Part shown: positions 39,146-46,299 of the stretch, one piece after another
Numbering within the stretch: the first letter of the stretch is position 1
Layout: each line of letters starts with the position of its first letter
Assembly (NCBI GenBank): GCA_951812665.1
Contig: CATOST010000013.1
Coordinates: forward strand, 56,448 to 120,447
DNA: 64,000 nt
Source: an uncultured Acidobacteriota bacterium
Lineage (GTDB): Bacteria > Acidobacteriota > UBA6911 > RPQK01 > JAJDTT01
Reading direction: 5' to 3'
Made by a program: the position numbers and the translations under genes
The notes under the pieces: model-generated
Seen by the model: only the letters and a program-made list of their open reading frames with translations
What the model was told of the DNA's origin: nothing
The model's database searches: none

Positions 39146-39219
39146 GGGCCCATAGCTCAGTCGGTTAGAGCGTCTGACTCATAATCAGGTGGTCGTAGGT
39201 TCGAGTCCTACTGGGCCCA
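39146..39219 (+). tRNA. tRNA with CAT anticodon (Ile2 or elongator Met)
   Basis: A 74-base cloverleaf: acceptor GGGCCCA pairs with TGGGCCC, D-arm with AGCTCAGTCGGTTAGAGC, anticodon stem CTGA/TCAG around CTCATAA, T-arm GTAGGTTCGAGTCCTAC, discriminator A. CCA is not encoded. The CAT anticodon is shared by elongator Met and the lysidine-modified Ile2. C4:G69 and C5:G68 in the acceptor stem resemble E. coli Ile2 more than its elongator Met (U4:A69, A5:U68), so I lean to Ile2. Confidence 0.95.
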
Positions 39220-39268
39220 TACCCACCGAAGCCGGCTGCCGGTCCGAACCGTCCCCCGGAGGGATGTA

Positions 39269-40468
39269 TTGAGCGAAGAGTTGCAGAGGTTGATCCAGCT
39301 TCAGCAAATCGACGCCAGAATCGTCGAGTTGCGGCAGCGGGTCTTGTCGATTCCTGACGAGATCGAGAGTCAGGCCGAATCACTCGAGGAAAGTCAGGAC
39401 GCGGTAGAAAAGCTCCGGGAGCAAGCCGACCGGAAGGCCCGGATCCAACGCCAGTTGGAGGGTGAGGTCGAGCTGCTGCAGCAGAAGCTGTCCCGATACC
39501 AGGAGCAGCTCATGGACGTCAAAACCAACCGGGAGTACCGGGCCATGCAAAAGGAAATCGCCGGCGTCCGGGCTCAGATCTCCAGCAAGGAAGACGAGAT
39601 CCTGGAAATCATGCTGGCCCTGGATGAGCTGGAAGACCAGACCCGGGAAGCCCGCCGGCTGGCCCAGGATCGGGCCTCGGAGGTGTCCGCCCGGCAACAG
39701 GAATTGGAGACCTTCGTGGCTCATTCCGAGACCAACATGGCCGGTTTTGAGCAGGAGAGAAACGAGCTGGAACGGGACCTCCCCGAGTCATTGCTCGAAC
39801 AGTACCGCAGGATCGCTTCGGTCACTAACGGGCAGGCACTGGCAGCGGTCAGCGACGAATCCTGCCAAGCCTGCAATGTGAAGCTTCGTCCCCAGCTCTT
39901 CACCGAGGTCAAGACCGGCCTGAAGATTTTTACCTGCGAGACCTGCAATCGAATCCTCTATTATGTGCCGCCCAAGGTCATTAGTCGGGCCAGATGGAAG
40001 GCGGGCCCCATATGGCAGGCGATGAAAGGAGACTCCAAAAACCCTAAGCCGAAGTGGATTCGCGAAGACCTCGAGTACCAACACTTTTCCCGAGATACAG
40101 GGCAGAAATTCGAGAACCAGATCCAGCAGGATGACCTCATATTGATCTACTGGCCTGGGCCCGGGAATAGGATCTACATGGGTCTAGAGACAGCCGCCGA
40201 GGAGGGGCCGTATGAACTTCCGGATTCGGTTCTAGGAGCGGATCGATGGCCGTACGGGTTGCGGGTCAAGTCCGCTGTATGGATTCCGGATCCGCAGCAG
40301 GGGATCTCTCATGGCATAGCCAGACGCCATGTGTCGCTGCCTCAAACGTGGCGGAGAGGGCTGGAAAGAGCAGATCAATGGCGCGGGGTTGACTGGCTCA
40401 TAGAAGAGATCAGGAAGCGGGGAATCAAGGCCGAGCGGGTGCCCAGTAGATCGATTGCGAAAAAGTGA
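39269..40468 (+). CDS. Coiled-coil zinc-ribbon protein (CT398-like) fused to an EVE/PUA-like domain
   Basis: Residues 1-185 form a long coiled coil (LQRLIQLQQIDARIVELRQR at the start) and residues 195-232 a C4 zinc ribbon (SCQACNVKL and FTCETCNRILY), the usual complete CT398/DUF164-like architecture. About 165 more residues follow: KPKWIREDLEYQHFSRDTGQ, then FENQIQQDDLILIYWPGPGN and DRWPYGLRVKSAVWIPD. Their order resembles EVE/PUA-like domains that bind modified bases. The C-terminal part uses codons scarce in neighbours (ATA, CTA, AGA, AGG), suggesting a recent acquisition. The start is TTG with GGAGGG five bases upstream; the nearby ATG at 39264 is out of frame and closes at once. Confidence 0.78.
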   Translation: MSEELQRLIQLQQIDARIVELRQRVLSIPDEIESQAESLEESQDAVEKLREQADRKARIQRQLEGEVELLQQKLSRYQEQLMDVKTNREYRAMQKEIAGVRAQISSKEDEILEIMLALDELEDQTREARRLAQDRASEVSARQQELETFVAHSETNMAGFEQERNELERDLPESLLEQYRRIASVTNGQALAAVSDESCQACNVKLRPQLFTEVKTGLKIFTCETCNRILYYVPPKVISRARWKAGPIWQAMKGDSKNPKPKWIREDLEYQHFSRDTGQKFENQIQQDDLILIYWPGPGNRIYMGLETAAEEGPYELPDSVLGADRWPYGLRVKSAVWIPDPQQGISHGIARRHVSLPQTWRRGLERADQWRGVDWLIEEIRKRGIKAERVPSRSIAKK

Positions 40469-40609
40469 TCTACCTCAATTCAGACGCTGATTCAGGGCAA
40501 GCCGGAAAGTGTGATCGAAAAAATCGTGAAGGGCCACTTGGAAAAGTAAGTCTCCCCAGTGTCCGTTTACGACCAATCCTTGGCGATTGCCGCCGCGGAT
40601 GCCTGAACC
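40469..40609 (+). pseudogene. Remnant of the elongation factor Ts C-terminus
   Basis: Immediately after the EVE-fusion stop, one frame reads QTLIQGKPESVIEKIVKGHL then EK and a stop (40547-40549), matching the C-terminal EF-Ts pattern GKPE-x2-VEKIV-x-GR-x-x-K. The same frame continues past the stop with VYDQSLAIAAADA, which could be the decayed final EF-Ts segment. There is no start and the frame is broken, so this is not a working gene. A complete tsf must exist elsewhere. Confidence 0.5.
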
Positions 40610-40642
40610 ACCGACCCGGGACAGATCTCACACTAGTCAGCC

Positions 40643-41419
40643 ATGCGGACCACCTTCTACCACCAGTTCTACTGGGCCATCACTGAATTCCCTTTTTACA
40701 AGACGATTCTGGCGCAGCCTCTCCGGCAGACGCTGCTCTACCTGTTGTATCTCTGCGCCCACGCCTCCCTGTTCGTGACTTTGGCCTACGCATTTCACTT
40801 GGGGCCGGAGTTTCGGGAATTCGGCATTTGGCTCCAGGAGAATGTCCCTCCCATGCAGGTGAGCGAGGGCCGGCTCCGAATCGAGGCCGACCAACCGCTG
40901 ATCCAGACCTACCCGGGCCGCCACCCCGTCACTCTGATCTTCGACACCACCGGCAAGCGGCAGGATCTGGCGCGTTTTCCGGAGCCCCTCCTTCTATTCA
41001 CCCAGGACGCCCTTGTCCTGCGCCAGAACCAGACTCTGGAAACCTTTCCCTGGAGAGATTTCGGCTCATTTCAAGTCACTCCGGAACAAATCCGGGACTG
41101 GATCGGGCTCATAAAATGGGCCTATTTCCCCACCGCGTATTCGCTGGTTCTGGTCTTCACCTTCGCCTTCAAGCTGATTTTGGCCTTGCTCTTTACGCTG
41201 CTTGCGCTCTCGGTGACGAGCCGTTACCAGGTGAGGTTCCCATTTCCCGCCTACCTGGCTATTGCCATCTACAGTCTGACGCCCGCCGTGGCGATTGAAA
41301 CGGCAGTGACCCTGACCGGTCTGTCCATCCCCTACCTGGAAGTGATCTATCTGGCAACCACGGGCATCTACACCTACATGGCGACAAGCAAAATAATGGC
41401 GGAGAAGACGGCCCGTTGA
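40643..41419 (+). CDS. DUF1189-like integral membrane protein
   Basis: An N-terminal membrane helix (LLYLLYLCAHASLFVTLAYA) is followed by an extracytoplasmic domain of about 110 residues. Three or four helices then follow (AYSLVLVFTFAFKLILALLF, YLAIAIYSLTPAVAIETAVT, then IPYLEVIYLATTGIYTYMAT). This layout matches DUF1189 proteins, whose function is unknown. The stop overlaps the start of the VWFA gene by four bases (TTGA), so the two are probably translated together. Confidence 0.7.
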   Translation: MRTTFYHQFYWAITEFPFYKTILAQPLRQTLLYLLYLCAHASLFVTLAYAFHLGPEFREFGIWLQENVPPMQVSEGRLRIEADQPLIQTYPGRHPVTLIFDTTGKRQDLARFPEPLLLFTQDALVLRQNQTLETFPWRDFGSFQVTPEQIRDWIGLIKWAYFPTAYSLVLVFTFAFKLILALLFTLLALSVTSRYQVRFPFPAYLAIAIYSLTPAVAIETAVTLTGLSIPYLEVIYLATTGIYTYMATSKIMAEKTAR

Positions 41420-42348
41420 AGGACCGGATACGGCCTTTCTCGGTTTGGAGTTCCATCCTCTTTGGATCGGCTCTGATCCTCGCCGCCTCCTGGACGGCCG
41501 GCGGACAGCAGCGCCCATCCTTTCGGGCCAAGGTCGACGTCGTGGACGTTTCCTGCATCGTCCGGGACCGGCGGGGCCGATACCGGGAGGACCTGACCCG
41601 ACACGACTTCCAGGTCTACGAGGACGGAGTCCGCCAAGAGCTTCGCTTCTTCCATCGGGAGAAGGCCCGGACGGCACGGTCCCTATCGGTCGCGCTGGTC
41701 ATGGATTCCAGCGCCAGCGTCAGGGACAAGTTGGCATTCGAGCAGAAAGCTGCCATCGAGTTCTTCGGCGAGACCCTGACCCGGGAGGGGGAGGCGGGAG
41801 CGGTGGTCCAGTTCGACAGTGATGTCCGGCTCCTCCACGATTTCAGCACCGATCCATCGAAGCTCGCGGAAGCCATCATGGAGGTCCGGGCCGAAGGCGC
41901 CACCAGGCTCTACGACGCCATCTGGGTGACGGTGAGGGATCTGTTGCGGCACCAGGCCGGGCGACGAGTCCTGGTGGTGCTCTCGGACGGCGCCGATACC
42001 CGGAGCTCCGTGACGTGGCAACGGGCGATCCGGACGGCCCAATCCCACGACGTGTTGATCTACGGAATCGGCGTGAAGAGTTCTGGTTTCGACGCGGATT
42101 TCGAGAAGTTGAAGCGCTTTGCCGAGGCCACCGGGGGCCGTTTCGTCAACTCCAAGGCCAACCTGAAACGCCTCCGCCAAGCCTTCAACGGCATCCGCCG
42201 GGACTTGGAATATCAGTACAGCCTCGGCTATGTTTCCTCCAACTCCAAGGCCGACGGATCATTCCGAAAGATCCGGGTTGAGCTGGCGCGGTCCGGGTTG
42301 AAAGTCAGACACCGTGAGGGGTATTATGCTGCGGAACCAAATCCATGA
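41416..42348 (+). CDS. Secreted VWFA-related protein, acidobacterial type
   Basis: A signal peptide (WSSILFGSALILAASWTAGG) is followed by a conserved pre-domain (VDVVDVSCIVRDRRGRYRED) typical of the acidobacterial VWFA-related family. The von Willebrand A domain spans about residues 88-270. The metal-ion adhesion site is complete: VMDSSASV (DxSxS), a Thr in GATRLYDAI, and Asp in VVLSDGADTRS. The C-terminus has the family-typical YQYSLGYVSSN and HREGYYA. It starts with TTG in the stop of the DUF1189 gene. The family is one of the best taxonomic pointers in this window; its function, presumably adhesion or complex assembly in the envelope, is unknown. Confidence 0.85.
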   Translation: MKDRIRPFSVWSSILFGSALILAASWTAGGQQRPSFRAKVDVVDVSCIVRDRRGRYREDLTRHDFQVYEDGVRQELRFFHREKARTARSLSVALVMDSSASVRDKLAFEQKAAIEFFGETLTREGEAGAVVQFDSDVRLLHDFSTDPSKLAEAIMEVRAEGATRLYDAIWVTVRDLLRHQAGRRVLVVLSDGADTRSSVTWQRAIRTAQSHDVLIYGIGVKSSGFDADFEKLKRFAEATGGRFVNSKANLKRLRQAFNGIRRDLEYQYSLGYVSSNSKADGSFRKIRVELARSGLKVRHREGYYAAEPNP

Positions 42349-42545
42349 ATCACAATACCTCAGACCCGGAAGCGGCTTTACCTCTGCAACTCCAACTCTG
42401 CATTCTCGAAGCCGAGTTGGAGAATATCCAAAGTGACCTGGACCGTCTTGAGATCCGTCGGGACGAGCTCCTGCAGCAGATTCGGCACTATCGGACCGAA
42501 CTGACGCAAGTACAAGGCCGGACCGTTCTTCGCCGCGTCAAGTGA
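42345..42545 (+). CDS. Small coiled-coil protein, unknown
   Basis: A 66-residue frame starting inside the VWFA stop (ATGA). The sequence LCILEAELENIQSDLDRLEI plus RRDELLQQI predicts one long amphipathic coiled coil with regular leucine spacing. No family recognised. The coupling to the VWFA gene and clean heptad pattern make it more likely than not to be real; 100 bases of non-coding sequence follow. Confidence 0.5.
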   Translation: MNHNTSDPEAALPLQLQLCILEAELENIQSDLDRLEIRRDELLQQIRHYRTELTQVQGRTVLRRVK

Positions 42546-42644
42546 CGCGCATTCCCAAGCATTATCCCACTCAGGATCAAGTGGCCGAGGATAGGATCTT
42601 CGTCGCCGCACACTCCACCACTTGGGGAGAAACGCGGCTGGCCG

Positions 42645-43430
42645 CTATTTGGGCTTGCGTGTATTGAGCCAGTCCAGGTAGTGGATGATGGCTCCCAGTT
42701 CGTCGTCGCTGTACTCGGCGGCGACGGTCCGATGCTCCCAACTCCCATCCTGGACCAGGGACTCGACCTCCCCGGAGAGGAGCGTGCGCAAGACCGGAGG
42801 AATCGTCGTGAGGTCATAGAGCTGGACCCGATCTTCCTCCTGAGCGACTCGCAGAGCGGCAAAACTCTGGCCGTCCGCGAGCTGGGCTCGCAGAACGTGA
42901 CTGGAACTCCGGCTCCGGGCCTTTCCCGTCAGGGTAGCGTGCAGCCCGTCCCCCAGAGCCAACAGGTCGGGACCGATGGAAATGCCTCGACCGCCGGCCT
43001 CGTGACAGGTCGCGCAACGGGACTCCCGCGTCGCGTCGAAGAACAGGTCCCGCCCTTGGGACGCCTCCTCCGGCCCTTCGAATCCCACATAGGCAGCCGG
43101 ACCGGTTCCGGGAGGCATTTCATCGTCCGGCGGCGGTTCGCGAGAGTCCAGGGCCAGACTCCACACGTACTCCACCACCGCCGACAGGTCCGTCTCACTC
43201 AACTTCCCTTCCCAGCCCGGCATGGCCGAACGGGGGATCCCGTCGCGGGTGGCTTCCAGGATCCGATCGCGGCTGAGTCCCGTGCCTCGAAGCCGGGGCC
43301 CCCGGCCGGCCGTCCCGGCGGAGCCATGGCAGTAGCCGGTGGCGCAACTCTGGGCGAACACCACTTCGCCCCGAGAGACCAGGTCCGGATCAGGGGAACT
43401 CTGCGCCAGTACCAGGAGTAACCAGATCAT
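42645..43430 (-). CDS. Exported cytochrome c-like protein with two heme motifs
   Basis: A short hydrophobic leader (MIWLLLVLAQSSPDP) precedes two cytochrome c domains. The first heme site reads CATGYCHG, a CX4CH arrangement instead of CXXCH; the second is a normal CATCHEAG. Axial-ligand candidates are Met in RSAMPGWEG and downstream residues. The C-terminal 90 residues (ADGQSFAALRVAQEEDRVQL) resemble the non-heme domain seen after c-type cytochromes in PQQ-enzyme partners, ending with a YSDDELGAIIHYLDWL helix. It could accept electrons from the PQQ protein encoded at 46293-47957, but they are not adjacent. Confidence 0.75.
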   Translation of the reverse strand: MIWLLLVLAQSSPDPDLVSRGEVVFAQSCATGYCHGSAGTAGRGPRLRGTGLSRDRILEATRDGIPRSAMPGWEGKLSETDLSAVVEYVWSLALDSREPPPDDEMPPGTGPAAYVGFEGPEEASQGRDLFFDATRESRCATCHEAGGRGISIGPDLLALGDGLHATLTGKARSRSSSHVLRAQLADGQSFAALRVAQEEDRVQLYDLTTIPPVLRTLLSGEVESLVQDGSWEHRTVAAEYSDDELGAIIHYLDWLNTRKPK

Positions 43431-43495
43431 GGGTCGTGCTCAGGCGGGGATAGCGATCCGATACTCGTATGTTATTGAAACAAAGTCACTTGGTA

Positions 43496-43723
43496 TCAGA
43501 ACTCCGGCCATGCGTCCCTCCGGCTATCACTCCTTTCCAAACTGGGATCTGCGGAATTAACGAAGCCGTCCGCGGACCAACCGTACGCGGCAGCCACCGT
43601 GTCGTCAAGGGCTTCGTGGGCGTCGCCGAGCCGTTGCCAGAGGCCGTTGTAGAGGTTCTTAAGCGAACGGTGCGCGAAGTGGCTTCGTGGTAAAATTCCG
43701 TCGGGGTCGAGAGCAGAAACCAA
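43496..43723 (-). pseudogene. Remnant of a DNA methyltransferase C-terminus
   Basis: The minus-strand frame reads RSLKNLYNGLWQRLGDAHEA and then LDDTVAAAYGWSAD. This fits the C-terminal signature of many adenine-specific/type IIG-like DNA methyltransferases (LTNLYN-x-RP, then AH-x-x-LD-x-AV-x-AAYGWPAD). Only about 45 codons are recognisable and no catalytic domain is nearby, so it is a leftover of a lost modification gene. It lies in the 466-base gap between the cytochrome gene and katG; nothing else in that gap is recognisable. Confidence 0.6.
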
Positions 43724-43896
43724 GAGGAACGGAGTGACGAGTTACTGAAGTCAGGTCCAGCTTACCCCCTTGGGGGGAGGGGCCCCGGATCCCTTGGCCC
43801 GCCAGGGAACGACGGACTCCAAAGAGCATGAGTCAACCGGCCTCAACCTGGCGAGGACTTCAAATCAGGGCAAATCACCTACAGGAGACGACTAAG

Positions 43897-46119
43897 ATGT
43901 TTAGACGAACCATTTCTGTAATCGCGATGCTGACGATTGGGATCTCTCCGATCATGCCGTTCAGCCTGGCGGTTGCCAAGAACGATGCACCGGACAATGA
44001 CTATTGGTGGCCGAACCGGCTGAGTCTTGATCCACTGCGCCAAACGTCTCGGGAATCCGGTCCCCTCGGTAAAGACTTCGACTATGCAAAGAAGTTCGAA
44101 AGTCTCGACCTGCATGCGTTGAAGGCAGATCTCAAGAAGCTGATGACGACTTCCCAGGACTGGTGGCCGCCGGACTATGGCCACTATGGGCCGTTTTTCA
44201 TTCGTATGGCCTGGCACAGTGCGGGCACTTATCGAACCATCGACGGACGGGGTGGCGCTGACGGCGGTCTGCAACGCTTCGCGCCGCTCAACAGTTGGCC
44301 CGATAACGCAAACCTTGAAAAAGCGACGCGATTGCTCTGGCCAATCAAGCAGAAGTACGGCCGCAAGATCTCCTGGGCCGACCTGCTGGTCCTCGCGGGT
44401 GACGTCGCCATGGAGTCCATGGGCTTCAAGACCCTGGGTTTCGCGGGTGGTCGTATCGATGCCTGGCAAGCCGTAGAAGTGAACTGGGGACCCGAGGGCG
44501 AGTGGCTCGCCGCCGACCGGCGCAATGAGAAAGGAAAACTGAATCATCCTTTCGGCGCTTCGCAGATGGGCCTGATCTACGTGAATCCTCAGGGCCCGGG
44601 CGGCAAACCCGATCCGCAGGCGGCCGCTCACGCCATACGTGAGGCTTTCGGCCGTATGGGGATGAACGATGAAGAGACGGTTGCGCTGATTGCCGGCGGC
44701 CATACCTTCGGCAAGGCCCATGGCGCCGCTGATCCGGGCAAGTACGTCGGTGCCGAGCCGGAGGGCGGCGATATCGAAGCCCAGGGGTTCGGTTGGAAAA
44801 ACAGTTACGGCGCCGGCAATCGCTCCGACACGATCACCAGCGGCCTGGAAGGGGCGTGGACGAGTCGTCCAGCGGCCTGGACTCACGAGTTCCTCAAGAA
44901 CCTGTACGGCTTCGAGTGGGAGCAGACTCGGAGCCCCGGCGGTGCAATCCAGTGGAAGCCCGCCGGCGGCGCCGCATCGGACTTGGTGCCGGATGCCCAC
45001 GATCCGTCGAAACGGCATGCGCCGATGATGCTCACCACCGACCTGGCCCTGAAAGTCGACCCGGCCTATCGCGAGATCACCTCGCGTTGGCTCAAGAACC
45101 CTGAAGAGTTCGAAGACGCTTTCGCCCGGGCGTGGTTCAAGCTGATTCACCGCGACCTGGGTCCCAGGTCACGTTACCTCGGCGATCTGGCGCCGGACCG
45201 GGAATTCGTATGGCAGGACCCGATTCCTGAAGTCGATCACACCTTGATCGATGCCAAGGACGCGGCCGCGCTGAAAGCCCAGATAGTGGACTCCGGGCTG
45301 TCTGCCGCTGAATTGGTCAGGGCCGCCTGGGCCTCGGCATCCACCTACCGCGGGACCGATATGCGCGGTGGCGCCAACGGGGCACGTATTCGTCTGGCGC
45401 CACAGAAGGATTGGGCTGCAAACGATCCGGCTGAACTGGACCGCGTGTTGAAGACCCTGGAGGGAATCCGCAAAGGTTTCAACAGTGCGCAGTCCGGCGA
45501 CAAACGGGTCTCTTTGGCGGACTTGGTGATTCTCGGCGGCGCTACCGCCATTGAGCAGGCGGCTGCGAAAGCCGGAGTCGACGTGGAGGTGCCCTTTGCC
45601 CCCGGCCGCACGGACGCCTCACAGGAACAGACCGATTCGGACTCCTTTGCCCTGCTTGAGCCCACCGCGGATGGATTCCGCAACTACTTCGCCGGCGGCA
45701 ACCCCCGATCTCCGGTGGAGAGGCTGGTGGAGAAGGCGGCTCTGCTGAACCTCACGGCCTCTGAAATGACGGTGCTTGTCGGCGGCATGCGAGCCCTGGA
45801 CGCCAATTCGGGGGGATCGGCTCACGGCGTGTTCACAGACCGTCCCGGCACCCTGAGCAACGACTTCTTTGTCAACCTGATCGACATGTCCACCAAGTGG
45901 GCCAAGTCATCCACTGCAGGCCTTTATGAAGGTCGTGATCGTGCCACGGGTGAACTCAAATGGACGGCGACTCCGGTTGATCTGATCTTCGGTTCCAACT
46001 CCGAGTTGCGGGCAGTCGCCGAGCACTACGCGGCTGAGGACGCGAAAGAAGAGTTCGTCCATGACTTCACCGCGGCATGGACCAAAGTGATGACCCTGGA
46101 CCGCTTCGATCTTCCTTGA
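43897..46119 (+). CDS. katG: Catalase-peroxidase, exported form
   Basis: Bifunctional heme enzyme removing hydrogen peroxide. ATG at 43897 has AGGAGA about nine bases upstream and yields a signal-peptide-like start ([21 protein letters not shown]). The distal Arg-Trp-His is in [10 protein letters not shown] (Trp about 105), the adduct Tyr in [10 protein letters not shown] (about 228), the adduct Met 26 residues later in [10 protein letters not shown] (about 254), and the proximal His in [11 protein letters not shown]. The second, heme-free half is complete to residue 740. Codon use and flanking decayed sequence (methyltransferase remnant upstream, repeat downstream) suggest horizontal acquisition. 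Most KatG proteins are cytoplasmic; this one is probably periplasmic. Confidence 0.95.
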   Translation: MFRRTISVIAMLTIGISPIMPFSLAVAKNDAPDNDYWWPNRLSLDPLRQTSRESGPLGKDFDYAKKFESLDLHALKADLKKLMTTSQDWWPPDYGHYGPFFIRMAWHSAGTYRTIDGRGGADGGLQRFAPLNSWPDNANLEKATRLLWPIKQKYGRKISWADLLVLAGDVAMESMGFKTLGFAGGRIDAWQAVEVNWGPEGEWLAADRRNEKGKLNHPFGASQMGLIYVNPQGPGGKPDPQAAAHAIREAFGRMGMNDEETVALIAGGHTFGKAHGAADPGKYVGAEPEGGDIEAQGFGWKNSYGAGNRSDTITSGLEGAWTSRPAAWTHEFLKNLYGFEWEQTRSPGGAIQWKPAGGAASDLVPDAHDPSKRHAPMMLTTDLALKVDPAYREITSRWLKNPEEFEDAFARAWFKLIHRDLGPRSRYLGDLAPDREFVWQDPIPEVDHTLIDAKDAAALKAQIVDSGLSAAELVRAAWASASTYRGTDMRGGANGARIRLAPQKDWAANDPAELDRVLKTLEGIRKGFNSAQSGDKRVSLADLVILGGATAIEQAAAKAGVDVEVPFAPGRTDASQEQTDSDSFALLEPTADGFRNYFAGGNPRSPVERLVEKAALLNLTASEMTVLVGGMRALDANSGGSAHGVFTDRPGTLSNDFFVNLIDMSTKWAKSSTAGLYEGRDRATGELKWTATPVDLIFGSNSELRAVAEHYAAEDAKEEFVHDFTAAWTKVMTLDRFDLP

Positions 46120-46218
46120 TGGGAGCGAAAAACACTGCTCGAGAGGCCCCGGCGCGCGGCTCTGTTTGAGCGCTGGGTCGACGCCTGAAATGACCGGAGC
46201 GTTCACCACCTGCTCTTG

Positions 46219-46299
46219 GCAGTCCGTGGTGAAAGTCCCGCGTAGCAGCGTGACCGGGTCTGCGCCCGCCGCACAAGGCGCGGCGACTTTTGCTAAGGC
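46219..46299 (+). repeat. R2 element, short (about 80 bp) copy
   Basis: Left end GCAGTCCGTGGTGAAAGTCC and right end GGCGCGGCGACTTTTGCTAA flank a shortened interior. The TAG stop of the PQQ-enzyme gene (minus strand, 46293-46295) lies in the right end. Confidence 0.7.

Noticed and set aside
43897..46119. Apparent loss of the KatG Met-Tyr-Trp adduct methionine (position read as Gln in EAQGFGW)
   Set aside because: Counting 26 residues from the adduct Tyr, as in Mycobacterium KatG, lands on Met in FGRMGMND, so the adduct Met is conserved.
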